Of a stretch of 64,000 nucleotides of DNA, positions 8,705 to 18,143 are shown piece after piece; the first letter of the stretch is position 1, and each line of letters begins with the position of its first letter. Under the pieces are notes generated by a model. That model searched no databases. It was not told the origin of the DNA and worked only from the letters and a program-made list of their open reading frames with translations. Source of the stretch: Methanobacteriota archaeon (GTDB lineage: Archaea > Halobacteriota > Methanosarcinia > Methanosarcinales > Methanosarcinaceae); the NCBI GenBank assembly GCA_023399215.1, contig JAEWQJ010000026.1, positions 1 to 64,000 on the forward strand, read 5' to 3'. The position numbers and the translations under genes are program-made.

Positions 8705-9973
8705 ATGATCATGACTACGAATGTAAAAACGATTCCACTTGCGTATGGAAGCGGGATTTTGGAGCTTGATATTCCTGAAAGGAATATTTCCAGTATTATC
8801 CTGCCTTCAGAATTAGAAATAAAGGAAGAAGGGGCTTCCCTAATTAAAAAAGCGCTTGAAAATCCCATAAAAAGTAAAAGGCTTTCTGAAATTGTAAACC
8901 CTGATTCGAGAATTGCAATTATCGTAAGCGATGTTACACGGCCAACTCCTACTGCAAAAATTCTTCCTCCTCTACTTGAAGAGCTTTATCTGGGAGGAGC
9001 AAAAAACGAGAATATCACTATTGTTTTTGCCCTGGGGCTCCATCGTTTGCAGACTGAAGAAGAGTGCAGGCAGATTGTAGGGGAAGAGATCTTTGAAAAA
9101 ATAAGGTGTATCCAGCACGACAGGGAAAGGTGCAGACATCTCGGAGAGACAAGTTTCGGAACGCCTGTAGAGGTTTTCGAAGAAGTAGTAGACTCTGACA
9201 TTACCATAAGCACAGGAACCCTGGAATTTCACTATTATGCAGGATACGGAGGAGGAGGTAAATCCATCCTTCCAGGGGTAAGTTCGGAAAAATCCATTCT
9301 CTCATTCCATAGCTTTTATAGCAAACTCTTTGAAGGAGATCCTCTCTCAGGTAGAGCCGATAGTCCGGCAAGAAAGAATATAGAGGAAGCTGCAAGGATT
9401 GCAGGCCTTGACTTTATCCTGAATGTTGTACTTGACAGCAAAAAAGAGATAGTTGATGCCGTCGCAGGCGATTTAATCGAAGCCCACAGGAAAGGTGCAG
9501 AGTATGTCGATGCCATGTATAAAGTACCTGTAGAGTCTGCGGATGCTGTAGTTGTTTCCTGCGGTGGTTTTCCAAAAGATATCAATCTTTACCAGGCAAC
9601 AAAATCACTTGAAAATGCTACCTCTGCTGTAAAAAGAGGGGGTTCAATTATTCTTGTAGCCGAATGTGCCGAGGGAATAGGAAACAAAGTTTATGAGTGC
9701 TGGAACAGGGAATGCAGAGCTCCTGAAGATGCAGTCAAACGTTTTAAGAACTGTTTTGAGTTCGGTGGGCATAAAGCTGCTATTGTCGGGAGGGCTGCAA
9801 AAGAATTCAAACTTTATCTGGTCTCAAAGCTTCCAGAGATGGAAAGTAGAAACGCTTTCTTTATACCAACAAAAAGCATAGATGAAGCGCTTGAGAAAGT
9901 TCTTTCCGAAAATCCTGATGCTAAAATCCATGTTATGCCAAATGGCGGGTGGACTTTGACTGTAAAGCAATAA
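8705..9973 (+). CDS. larA: LarA-family nickel-pincer hydroxyacid racemase/epimerase homologue (paralogue 1)
   Basis: 422 residues. The family converts stereoisomers of 2-hydroxyacids using a nickel-pincer nucleotide covalently held by a lysine. Here SDVTRPTP (75-82) matches the nucleotide-binding DxTRxxP motif. H113 (GLHR) and H176 (EFHYYAGY) match the two catalytic histidines H108 and H174 of Lactiplantibacillus LarA. K186 (GGGGKS) matches the attachment lysine K184, and H202 matches nickel ligand H200. All key residues are therefore present. The substrate may be lactate or another hydroxyacid. The cofactor genes larB, larC and larE are not in the window. ATG codons at 8705 and 8711 are both possible starts. 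A close copy follows at 10253. Confidence 0.88.
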   Translation: MIMTTNVKTIPLAYGSGILELDIPERNISSIILPSELEIKEEGASLIKKALENPIKSKRLSEIVNPDSRIAIIVSDVTRPTPTAKILPPLLEELYLGGAKNENITIVFALGLHRLQTEEECRQIVGEEIFEKIRCIQHDRERCRHLGETSFGTPVEVFEEVVDSDITISTGTLEFHYYAGYGGGGKSILPGVSSEKSILSFHSFYSKLFEGDPLSGRADSPARKNIEEAARIAGLDFILNVVLDSKKEIVDAVAGDLIEAHRKGAEYVDAMYKVPVESADAVVVSCGGFPKDINLYQATKSLENATSAVKRGGSIILVAECAEGIGNKVYECWNRECRAPEDAVKRFKNCFEFGGHKAAIVGRAAKEFKLYLVSKLPEMESRNAFFIPTKSIDEALEKVLSENPDAKIHVMPNGGWTLTVKQ

Positions 9974-10010
9974 ATATGTACTATAGATAAAAAGACGAAG
10001 GTTTAATGCC

Positions 10011-10172
10011 TTTAAAATTATCTTTTCATTTAAAATTACATTTTCATTTAAAATTATCTTTTCATTTAAAACTACATTTTCATTTAAAACTACATTTTCA
10101 TTCGAAATTACATTTTCATTCGAAATTACATTTTCATTTAAAATTGCCTTCTCCTTTAAAATTACCTTCTAG
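10011..10172. repeat. 18-bp tandem repeat, nine copies
   Basis: Nine units of the type tttaaaattacattttca fill most of the gap between the two larA copies. Units 6 and 7 have ttcgaaa. A frame runs through it but is repeat-derived. Confidence 0.92.
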
Positions 10173-10252
10173 TTCTTTTTATACTTGTTTAACCTTATTA
10201 TTGTAAAATAATAATGAGAAAAATAATATCAAGAGAAAACATCGGCATAAAC

Positions 10253-11515
10253 ATGACTGCAAACATAAAAAAAATATCACTTGCTTTTGGAAGTACGGGA
10301 ATTGAGTTTGAAATCCCTGAAAGAAATCTTGCCAGTGTTATTTTGCCTTCGGAATTTGAAATAAAGGAAGAAGGAGCTTCCCTTATTAAAAAAACGCTTG
10401 AAAATCCAATAAAAAGCAGACGGCTTTCTGAGATTGTAAACCCTGATTCGAAGGTTGCAATCATAGTTAGTGATGTTACTCGGCCAACTCCTACTGCAAA
10501 GCTTCTTCCTCCTCTACTTGAAGAGCTTTATCTGGGAGGAGCAAAGGATGAAAATATCACTATTGTTTTTGCCCTCGGACTCCATCGCTTACAGACTGAA
10601 GAGGAATCCCGAAAACTGGTTGGAGAGCAGGTTTACGAAAAAATTCGCTGCATTCAGCACGACAGGAAAAGATGCAGGTCTCTCGGAGAAACAAGTTTCG
10701 GAACGCCTGTAGAGGTTTTCGAAGAAGTAGCAGACTCAGACGTTATCATAAGCACAGGAACCCTGGAATTTCACTATTATGCCGGATACAGTGGAGGAGG
10801 GAAATCTGTTCTTCCGGGAGTCAGTTCGGAAAAATCTATTCTTTCTTATCATAGCTTTTATAGCAAACTCTTTGAAGGTGACCCTCTCTCAGGCAGAACT
10901 GACAGTCCTGCAAGACAAAATATAGAAGAAGCTGCAAGGATTGCAGGCCTTAACTTTATCCTTAATGTCGTGCTTAACAGCAAAAAAGAGATAGTTGCTG
11001 CCGTTGCTGGAGATTTAATCGAAGCTCACAGAAAAGGCGTAGAAGTTGTCGATTCCATGTACAAGGTGCCTGTAGAGCCTGCGGATGCAGTAATTGTCTC
11101 GTGCGGAGGCTTTCCAAAAGACATTAACCTTTTCCAGGCGACAAAATCCCTTGAAAATGCAGTTTTTGCCGTAAAAAAAGGAGGTTCAATAGTGCTTGTG
11201 GCTGAATGTACTGAAGGGATAGGGGATAAGGTATATGAGCGCTGGAGTACAGAATGCAAAACTCCCGATGAGGCGATACAGAAATTCAGAAAATGTTTTG
11301 AGTTCGGGGGACACAAAGCTGCCACTGTTGGGAGGACTGCAAAAACCTTCAAGCTTTATCTTGTCTCAAAACTTCCAGACACTGAAAGCAGAAATACTTT
11401 CTTTACTCCTGTAAAAAGCGTCGAAAAAGCGCTTGAAATGATTTTTTCCGAAAACCCTGATGCTAAAATTCATGTTATGCCCAATGGCGGGTGGACTCTC
11501 CCTGTAAAACGGTAA
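10253..11515 (+). CDS. larA: LarA-family nickel-pincer hydroxyacid racemase/epimerase homologue (paralogue 2)
   Basis: 420 residues from ATG at 10253, which matches the start of the other copies; an ATG at 10214 would add 13 residues without family support. It is very similar to paralogue 1 over its whole length, including LSYHSFYSKLFEGDPLSGR around the nickel ligand. H111, H174, K184 and H200 are the expected catalytic and cofactor residues. Tandem position and similarity point to a fairly recent duplication. It has the same likely function class as paralogue 1; whether the two copies differ in substrate is unknown. Confidence 0.88.
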   Translation: MTANIKKISLAFGSTGIEFEIPERNLASVILPSEFEIKEEGASLIKKTLENPIKSRRLSEIVNPDSKVAIIVSDVTRPTPTAKLLPPLLEELYLGGAKDENITIVFALGLHRLQTEEESRKLVGEQVYEKIRCIQHDRKRCRSLGETSFGTPVEVFEEVADSDVIISTGTLEFHYYAGYSGGGKSVLPGVSSEKSILSYHSFYSKLFEGDPLSGRTDSPARQNIEEAARIAGLNFILNVVLNSKKEIVAAVAGDLIEAHRKGVEVVDSMYKVPVEPADAVIVSCGGFPKDINLFQATKSLENAVFAVKKGGSIVLVAECTEGIGDKVYERWSTECKTPDEAIQKFRKCFEFGGHKAATVGRTAKTFKLYLVSKLPDTESRNTFFTPVKSVEKALEMIFSENPDAKIHVMPNGGWTLPVKR

Positions 11516-11529
11516 AAAGGTACTATAGA

Positions 11530-11658
11530 GAGCTGATCCCAAAACTCAAAATTGCTTATCTGAATATCATATTCTAGACTCTCAATAGAACTCCTGGTCC
11601 TGATATACTTCTGAAATTCTTAATAATGTGGGAGTGAAATTGGTTTTGGGATGGGCTC
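11530..11658. repeat. MITE-like element with inverted ends
   Basis: The left end gagctgatcccaaaactc (11530-11547) is a near match to the reverse complement of the right end, ttttgggatgggctc (11644-11658). The interior (about 85 bp) has no gene. Similar ends are seen near 461 and 8195, so it may be a dispersed element. Confidence 0.5.
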
Positions 11659-11892
11659 GATAAAAGATGAAGGTTTCAACAACATATAGGATTATTTTAT
11701 ACTTTTTTATACTTTTTTATACTTATCCCACATTCTGCAGTATTTTCCGATAGCGTTTATAAACATAACCAGAAAGAGCCACAGGATTAAATAACGATTT
11801 GTAAACGACAATCTTGTACAGCAGATTCTTCCAAAACAAATACATTTAATTTTTCAATAAATAGGATGTTATAAAAATAACTATTTTTTTGA

Positions 11893-12276
11893 TCACTCGC
11901 AGCATCTGTCACCTGCTTTAAGCTTTTCCAATAACACTAAATCGTCTTTACAAACGTTTATTTTCTCAACTTCATCACTAATAATCATTGAGAGAAAGGG
12001 AAATTTTTGAAAAGTAGAATCATTGAGTCGATAATAGACCCACGGGGATTTTTTTACAGAGACAATAATTCCTGCCATTTTCAGTTTATTCAGATGTCTG
12101 GAAGTGTTAGATTGCTTAATACCTAAAACCGCCTCAATATCACAAACACACAGTTCTCGGTTTTTTAAAAGATTCAATATCCTTATCCTGTTTTCATCAG
12201 CCAATGCTTTAAGTATGTAAACAATATCCGTGGGCACCACCACCTCTAAATAGTATATGCAATTATACTCAGACAT
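11893..12276 (-). CDS. ArsR-family metal-sensing transcriptional regulator
   Basis: 127 residues from the first ATG. A winged helix spans about residues 18-95 (LADENRIRILNLL, then IKQSNTSRHLNKLKMAGII as recognition helix). ELCVCDIE (41-48) has C43 and C45 in the helix-3 metal or metalloid site of ArsR/SmtB proteins, and the C-terminus ends in Cys-Cys-Glu. The inverted repeat AGTATA-6-TATACT at 12252-12269 lies inside the first codons. This, and the sequence GAGGTGGTGGTG at 12235-12246, suggests the real start is a GTG at about 12237-12240, with the operator in front of it. A broken second copy lies at 13955-14152. Effector metal not known. Confidence 0.88.
   Translation of the reverse strand: MSEYNCIYYLEVVVPTDIVYILKALADENRIRILNLLKNRELCVCDIEAVLGIKQSNTSRHLNKLKMAGIIVSVKKSPWVYYRLNDSTFQKFPFLSMIISDEVEKINVCKDDLVLLEKLKAGDRCCE
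12252..12269. promoter_or_regulatory. Candidate ArsR operator
   Basis: AGTATA, six-base spacer, TATACT. The same layout, extended to TGAGTATA-6-TATACTCA, stands at 14115-14136 in front of the ArsR remnant, which supports a conserved autoregulatory site. Confidence 0.5.
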
Positions 12277-12352
12277 TATTTAAAATTTCTGTTTTATTTT
12301 TAATTTTGAATTCTACTTGAAATTATATTAGTAACATCATATTATTAACTGT

Positions 12353-13831
12353 TTAAGTCTCAATAATTTTGACGAGGCTATTTCTGATTCTAAATAAATG
12401 TTTTTTTACTAAAGAAACCTCGTGATCGTTGAAACCTCCCAACAGAAACATCACAGATAGATAAACAAACGCACCCATTCCTGCAGCCACGAAAAGCGTA
12501 TAGATACTTAAGATATCGAAACGGGAAACAAAGAAGTACATAGCCGTTGAAGATAGAATGCATTTTGTAATATCATAAAAATAAAAGTTATGCTTGAAAT
12601 GTTTTAGAGACATGTGCGTGCAAAGAATGGCCATAAAGAAGTATGAGAGTAATGTTGATAGAGCAGCCCCGACAATCCCTATCCTAGGTATTAGGAGGAA
12701 GTTGATTAGTACGTTCAAAACCGCCACTGCAAAATTGATATAAGTTGGCACTTTCGTTTTTTTGACAATTAATAGGGTATTGACAAAAATTTGAGCGATT
12801 CCTGCTAGAAGGCCAGAAAAAGCTATAATAGGGATCACAAACCAACCCGAAACAAAATTTTCGGTTGTAAATATTCCAAGCAAAGGCTTTGCAAAAGCTG
12901 AAAGCCCAAAGACTGCAGGAATAGAAATAATAAGGAAATATCGCAAAGAATAAGACATATAAATTGTTAATTCGTCAATTTTATTTTCATCAAACAGTTT
13001 TGAGAGCTCTGGGAAAAGAATAAGTTGAAGAGGATTTACAAAAAGCTGTATAAGGTTACCGAAGGAGCAAGCTGCCGAATATATACCTACACTATTGAGA
13101 CCGAGAAAATAGGTAACCAAATATCTGTCACTCGATTCAGTTACCCATCTTACAAGAGTGTTTGGTGTTAACGGTAGAGAAAAGTGCAGATACTCCCTTA
13201 AATAAGTAAATCGAGGGATAACAAATCCTATCTGTTTTATAATAATCAAAACAGCGATTAAAATAATGATGCCCTGTACCAGTAATGTGGCTAGTATTAC
13301 GCCAAGGAGCCCATATCCAATTTTGATAAGAACAAGAATAAAAAGTAATTTCCCAAGCGCTTCAAAAAGAGTAAAGTAAGAAAATTTCGTGATCTGCCTG
13401 AACACTCTGAAATAATAAAGAGACACGGGCTCGATCACATTCACAAGAATCAAAAGGGAGCCTGCCTTGATGAAATAGGCCGCATTTGGATCCTTGAAAC
13501 CGTATGTTGCCAGGGGGTTGGCAAGTATATACAGCGAAAGGGATGCCAGAAGGCCAGACACAGTCACGAAAAAAAGAATGGAATACACAGCCTCCTTTAT
13601 TATTTCTTTATCTGTTTCGGAGGATAAAAATCTGATAAGGCCCATTGAAAGACCCATAAGTGCAAGAGGAGAGATTAAAGATACTGAAATGTTTATCTGC
13701 GCCCAGAGGCCGTAATCATATGTCCCAAGGCTTTTTGTGATTATAGGGATTAGAAGGAAGTTACTCAAGTTTGTAAGTATCTGAACAATTCCGATAAGGC
13801 CAACATCTCTTACAAATTTTTGATATGACAA
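12353..13831 (-). CDS. Polysaccharide-type flippase (Wzx/MVF-like membrane protein)
   Basis: 492 residues with roughly 12-14 hydrophobic segments spread over the length. The N-terminus (VGLIGIVQILTNLSNFLLIP followed by ITKSLGTYDYGLWAQ) is typical of polysaccharide-synthesis flippases, which move lipid-linked sugars across the cytoplasmic membrane. Later blocks (RWVTESSDRYLVTYFLGLNS, then VGIYSAACSFGNLIQL) fit the same family. No glycosyltransferase genes are near, so its substrate cannot be inferred. It lies between an intact and a broken arsR copy on the same strand, with 76 bp to the intact arsR. Confidence 0.88.
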   Translation of the reverse strand: MSYQKFVRDVGLIGIVQILTNLSNFLLIPIITKSLGTYDYGLWAQINISVSLISPLALMGLSMGLIRFLSSETDKEIIKEAVYSILFFVTVSGLLASLSLYILANPLATYGFKDPNAAYFIKAGSLLILVNVIEPVSLYYFRVFRQITKFSYFTLFEALGKLLFILVLIKIGYGLLGVILATLLVQGIIILIAVLIIIKQIGFVIPRFTYLREYLHFSLPLTPNTLVRWVTESSDRYLVTYFLGLNSVGIYSAACSFGNLIQLFVNPLQLILFPELSKLFDENKIDELTIYMSYSLRYFLIISIPAVFGLSAFAKPLLGIFTTENFVSGWFVIPIIAFSGLLAGIAQIFVNTLLIVKKTKVPTYINFAVAVLNVLINFLLIPRIGIVGAALSTLLSYFFMAILCTHMSLKHFKHNFYFYDITKCILSSTAMYFFVSRFDILSIYTLFVAAGMGAFVYLSVMFLLGGFNDHEVSLVKKHLFRIRNSLVKIIET

Positions 13832-13954
13832 TATAACACCTTAAACTTAGTCTTATTTAACTCTCTGACTGGAGACTAACAGAAGTAATCTTGAGATAAA
13901 TTGCTCTAAAAATACAATCGCCAAAACGGTTTGTTATCCTGATACCTTCAGCCT

Positions 13955-14152
13955 AATTAAATATCTAGAAACGTTGCTTAATACCTAAAACCGCCTTAAT
14001 ATCACAGACACACAATACCCCATTTTTGTAAAAGATCCAATATCCTTATCCTGTTTTCATCAGCCAGAACCTTAAATATGGAAAATGATATCCGTGGAGA
14101 TCACCACCTATAAATGAGTATATGCGAGTATACTCATATATTATTTAAATAT
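13955..14152 (-). pseudogene. ArsR regulator remnant (N-terminal part) with operator
   Basis: Matches the N-terminal half of the arsR at 11893-12276 at nucleotide level, including the stretch encoding DENRIRIL and the region upstream of the start. It has an in-frame stop soon after the presumed GTG start and lacks the C-terminal half. The palindrome TGAGTATA-6-TATACTCA (14115-14136) is preserved. Confidence 0.8.
14115..14136. promoter_or_regulatory. Candidate ArsR operator (perfect 8-bp arms)
   Basis: TGAGTATA-TGCGAG-TATACTCA in front of the ArsR remnant. It may still be bound by the intact regulator. Confidence 0.5.
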
Positions 14153-14427
14153 GTTGATTTATATTACATATAGATTTATATTATACTGCTGATTATAATG
14201 CTGCTCAAACTGCTTAGTACCCTGTGCAGTACCCAACCTCTGTAGACTTGAGAGTGGACTCATTGCAAAATCTCTGGCAAAAAAGGTGGGCAGTATCAGT
14301 ATTGAATTTAAGGATGTTTAACTGCCTTTCCTGCTTCATGAGTCTTTAATGGGATTTAAGCGAATCTTGCCTTTTTTTATTCAAGTCCAACAGCTTCCTA
14401 GAACTATTAACTTAATAAATTTCAATT

Positions 14428-15072
14428 TCAGATACTGCTGAAATGGTTCTTATAAACCATATAAAAGCCGACTCCTAGAATTATAAAGCCTGCAACTTTT
14501 TTTAGTGGAAAACCGAATTTTGAAACTTTCTGAAGCCTCGTGGAAGAAAAACTTGCAGAATAAGCAACAAGAAGCATTGGAACTGAAAAACCAAGAGAAT
14601 ATATGAAAAGCATTAATCCTCCATAAACAACTTCGCCTGAAACAGCAACCATTGTAAGGATTGAACCCAGTACTGGACCAACACACGGAAGCCAGACAAT
14701 CCCAAGAGAAAGCCCAAGTAAAAACCCTCCTAAAAGGCCTTCTCGTTTAGAGTTTGCAAGGGATGAAAATTTTCCGAAAATGTTGAATATGTTTAAATCA
14801 AATAGTAGCGAAATGCCCATTGCGATCAGAAGAACTTCTGCAAAAATGTTGAGGTAATCGAGATAAGCTGTAAGCGTTGCCCCGAAAATAGAAGTAACAA
14901 TTCCCATGCAAGTAAAGGAAAGAGACAAACCTAATATGATTGCAATTGGTCTGAACTTCCCTTCTCCAGTTGAGTATGCAAAAACTGCCGGAATCACGGG
15001 CAGGATACATGGAGAGAGCACACTAACGACTCCCGCAAAAAAAGCTGCAACTGGTAAAAAATTGGAAAACAT
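14428..15072 (-). CDS. ccdA: CcdA-type transmembrane thiol-disulfide transporter
   Basis: 214 residues with six hydrophobic segments, the size of short CcdA proteins. The two family cysteines are in LSPCILPVIP (C22) and WLPCVGPVLG (about residue 130). CcdA moves electrons from cytoplasmic thioredoxin to partner proteins outside the membrane. The start lies three bases after the stop of the lipoprotein thioredoxin upstream, so the two are one transcription unit, and that protein is the likely partner. About 280 bp downstream without a gene separates it from the arsR remnant. Confidence 0.93.
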   Translation of the reverse strand: MFSNFLPVAAFFAGVVSVLSPCILPVIPAVFAYSTGEGKFRPIAIILGLSLSFTCMGIVTSIFGATLTAYLDYLNIFAEVLLIAMGISLLFDLNIFNIFGKFSSLANSKREGLLGGFLLGLSLGIVWLPCVGPVLGSILTMVAVSGEVVYGGLMLFIYSLGFSVPMLLVAYSASFSSTRLQKVSKFGFPLKKVAGFIILGVGFYMVYKNHFSSI

Positions 15073-15075
15073 CTT

Positions 15076-15657
15076 TTAACCCTCTGTTTTCTTGGATTCA
15101 ATAGCTTTGTCAAGAGTTTCTGAAAGGGTTTCTTTGTCGGTAACACCCAGGAATCTTGCGCTTTCTCTTTCTTGGCTTTTGCTGCCATCCTGCCGCATAT
15201 AAACGTATTTTCCATTTTCTATATCCGTAATAATACAGGTATCCGGAATAACTCTTACTCCAAATTCTGTTGCGAACTCGGGATACTGTTTGATATCAAT
15301 AAGCATAAATGAGGCAGAATCCTGATACATTGGGAGTAGCTCTGTGAATATATCTTCCTGTTCTCCACAGGGAATACAACCCTTTGAACCAAGTTTCAGC
15401 ACAACAGGACCTTTTTTGAGAGCTTTATCAATCTGACTCAGGTTCGTAACTTCGATTAATTCCATTCCACTACCTGAATCGCTAATGTTCTTCGTAACTT
15501 CAGCAGGCTCTGTTTCATTGCCGGAATCATCAAGACCCGTGCAACCTGAGCTGAAGAGAAAGAAACAAAAAATCGCTAAAATCGAGAGCGATTTTATCAA
15601 AGGAAATGGTAAAAAAGAAGTTCGTTCTTTACTTAGTATTCTATGCAATCGCTTCAT
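15076..15657 (-). CDS. Thioredoxin-fold lipoprotein (CxxC), partner of CcdA
   Basis: 193 residues. A hydrophobic segment (20-36) ends in a lipobox-like FSSGC (C39), so it is probably lipid-anchored outside the membrane. A linker is followed by a thioredoxin domain with C94-I-P-C97 and the cis-proline region GVRVIPDTCI. It likely reduces disulfides outside the cell using electrons from the adjacent CcdA. The N-terminus is long (20 residues before the hydrophobic core), so a later start is possible, though no better one is obvious. Confidence 0.9.
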   Translation of the reverse strand: MKRLHRILSKERTSFLPFPLIKSLSILAIFCFFLFSSGCTGLDDSGNETEPAEVTKNISDSGSGMELIEVTNLSQIDKALKKGPVVLKLGSKGCIPCGEQEDIFTELLPMYQDSASFMLIDIKQYPEFATEFGVRVIPDTCIITDIENGKYVYMRQDGSKSQERESARFLGVTDKETLSETLDKAIESKKTEG

Positions 15658-15849
15658 TACAGTCCTCCAAAATTTTCATATTCTATTTTATAGCTAAGAA
15701 GCAAGAATATATTATAGGATATCAAGATATGTTGATATATTCAAATGTGTTAAATATTATAAGTATTTTGCTCAAATTATCTGTAATTATCAAAAGGTAT
15801 ACGAAAGATTCTTGCATTGATGAACTTGATTAACAAGAGAAAATATTTT

Positions 15850-16563
15850 TAATTGGATTATAAAAAAAGTTCTACGGAAAAATCTCGATGTATCAGAGCC
15901 TGTGTTTATCGTTACGGATTTTGATAAGAGATACCCTGATATTAAAGGAAATTTTGGAGATAAGTTAGTGCATCAATATTGTTTGATGCACTAAACAAGT
16001 TTATAGTTAGTGATTTCCCAAAGAAAACAACTATTGAACAGGAACTATTGAATATATTTTATAACCGTGAAAATGAAATCAAATTTCTGGAAAAACTTCG
16101 ATCTGAAGAACTTAAAGTAATTAATAGCGAAGAAAAACATTTAAAATGGAGTAAAAAAGAAAAAAGGAATTTAATCAATATAGATATAGTTAAAGCTGGA
16201 AAGGGAGCGAAAAAAGAAAACCTTCCATTTAATATTTTTGAAAAAGCAAAATATAACTTCAATAAATTAATGGAAAATATAAGAACATATGATTAAGCGA
16301 TTCAAAAACGATTGTGGATGATCCAATAAACACTGGTTAAATCTTACTCTGTTTCATCATCTTCCTGGAGCTCCGGTGACAAATAACCCTATTGAAAGTT
16401 ACTATTCAAAAAATCTAAAAACGGATAGCAAGAAGAAGTTTAGAACTGATAAAAGAATTGAAAACAAGATAGACTTACTAAAATGAAAAGACTAAATTTA
16501 CTCAAGAAACCAAAAAAGTCATTTTTAGAATTGTTCAGATTATTTACTCCATTTAAGCTGTAG
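15850..16563 (+). pseudogene. DDE-type transposase remnant
   Basis: Pieces of one transposase in shifting frames: VFIVTDFDKRYPDIKGNFGD ending in HQYCLMH and a stop (to about 15991), then LNKFIVSDFPKKTTIEQELL in another frame (15979-16296), then a later piece with PGAPVTNNPIESYYSKNL and KFRTDKRIENKIDLL (about 16357-16485). Stops and frameshifts make it inactive. The order of blocks fits a Methanosarcina IS transposase. Ends of the element are not defined. Confidence 0.8.
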
Positions 16564-16651
16564 TAAGTTATTTTGATAAAAATTTCACGTTGGGAAGTAG
16601 CGGAGCGTATCGATTTTAGGTGAAGGATTCAGTAAAAATATCAAATGAATA

Positions 16652-16687
16652 AACAGATTCTCTGGCATTTTTGCCAAAGAATCTGTT
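16652..16687. terminator. 16-bp stem-loop with T tract
   Basis: AACAGATTCTCTGGCA and TGCCAAAGAATCTGTT pair with one mismatch around a TTTT loop and are followed by TTTTT on the plus strand. It lies after the transposase remnant and may be a terminator or an IS end. Confidence 0.5.
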
Positions 16688-16783
16688 TTTCAAGATTATT
16701 GCGGCTTTTTGAGGTAGTTAGCAAAGAAAAGTTTAGGTTTAAGGAAGCAAAAATAAGAGAAATCACTAGATTATAGAATTGTA

Positions 16784-16817
16784 CCATTTCAGGTGAATAT
16801 TGATGCACCCACCTCAT
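16784..16817. repeat. 34-bp direct repeat, copy 1 (upstream of UPF0228 gene)
   Basis: Starts ccatttcaggtgaat and continues ttgatgca. The second copy is at 17685-17718, about 30 of 34 bases the same, so the pair flanks the UPF0228 gene. Confidence 0.75.
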
Positions 16818-16912
16818 CACACCCTGAAATTTTTATTTATTTCATTGTATCTATCTTATAATTTTTTTGCAGCGTAACCGATATAAGCAACTGACATCCT
16901 CATCTTTTTGCA

Positions 16913-17491
16913 GTGATAAATATGAGTAAGACTAAAGAAATTTCTGTCTTTATGATTTTTCTTGTTCTCTTTGTACTTGCAGGAGTATTTTTAAAATTAC
17001 CAATTTTTACTCCAACATCAACTGGTGAAAAACAATCAGATGTAGTAGCTGGTTTAGTAATTCAATTTAGAGATGGAACTACTGAACTGGAAGCAAAAAC
17101 TATTCTTGATAACTACAGCCTTCCCACATACAAGCTCGATTATAATATATATAACGCGCCAGGATACTACATAATAGTAGATAAAAATAAAACGAATGAT
17201 ATAAGAGATGAGTTGAGAAAAGGAACAGATTGGACTGATCCTGTGTTCCCTGATATAGACAAAGGAAATTATTACATAATTACAGTAACTGGAAAAGCTA
17301 TTCAGGATAAAAATTTCCTTGCGATATTGGAAAAAAATAATCTTCAGCTGAAAAGAATAGTATGGTGTCATGTTCATTTTGGAGAACGTCCTATGACTGG
17401 GATTTCGAAGGAACGCGCAAATGAATTAAAGCGTGAACTTGAAATGAACGAAAAAGTTTTCTTAGTAGAGTTCGAAACTATTTTTTCATAA
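16913..17491 (+). CDS. UPF0228 family protein (copy 1)
   Basis: 192 residues. A single hydrophobic segment (about 12-28) suggests a signal anchor with the rest outside the membrane. The soluble part (AGLVIQFRDGTTELEAKTIL, then GNYYIITVTGKAIQDKNFL and a closing EMNEKVFLVEFE) is UPF0228, a family of unknown function that is multi-copy in Methanosarcina. A diverged paralogue is at 49318-49917. The gene stands alone, flanked by 34-bp direct repeats. ATG at 16913 or 16922 could be the start. Confidence 0.88.
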   Translation: MINMSKTKEISVFMIFLVLFVLAGVFLKLPIFTPTSTGEKQSDVVAGLVIQFRDGTTELEAKTILDNYSLPTYKLDYNIYNAPGYYIIVDKNKTNDIRDELRKGTDWTDPVFPDIDKGNYYIITVTGKAIQDKNFLAILEKNNLQLKRIVWCHVHFGERPMTGISKERANELKRELEMNEKVFLVEFETIFS

Positions 17492-18143
17492 ATAATAAAT
17501 TCAATACCTAATCTTTATTTTTTTATAATAGTATTGCAATGATTCGCTCTTTTTTGAGCTTCAAATGTTTTGTTATTTTTAGATTTCCTTGAGGTTGAAG
17601 GCGAAGACTATGTTGCAAAAATTTCAGAATAAGCATGTAAATATAATGGATGATGAACAAAAGCCTGCTTTCCTCTCTTCATTTCCATTTCAGGTGAATG
17701 TTGATGCACTCATCTCATAATTGTTGTATAATCGACTTTTATTCCTTTTTTGCCATCATTTCTTTTAAATTTCGGTATCTTATGCATGTTTTAAATACCG
17801 TCTTACACCTAATAACTCACATTTCGACTCCCTGCTAATTTGAGACAATAATCACTTGATATTGGCCAGTTTGTTAATAGATAACCATTATAATTCTATT
17901 TTTGTGATTTGAAATTGTACAAAAGTATTAGAAATCGAAATGTGAGTAATAAGATAATTTATCCTTCATAACACTTTCATTTAAAGGCGTTTAACGACAT
18001 ATCATATACTTTTATCTTATTTATTTCAGCATATCCCTCATAATTTTTTAACAATGGAACCAGCAGCTATAAAAGAGGATAGCTATAGTTAACAAATAAA
18101 AGAAGACAATTATAAAAACAAATATCAAAAAAGATTAAGTGAA
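17492..18143. other. Intergenic with a short coding relic and repeat copy
   Basis: Frame 17558-17632 encodes a short tail (LEVEGEDYVAKISE then stop) that looks like the end of a lost gene; not identified. The 34-bp repeat copy 2 is at 17685-17718. The rest is AT-rich. Confidence 0.4.
17685..17718. repeat. 34-bp direct repeat, copy 2 (downstream of UPF0228 gene)
   Basis: Partner of 16784-16817. Confidence 0.75.

Noticed and set aside
10006..10206. 66-codon frame through the 18-bp array between the larA copies
   Set aside because: 18 is a multiple of three, so the frame stays open by chance; no independent coding sign.
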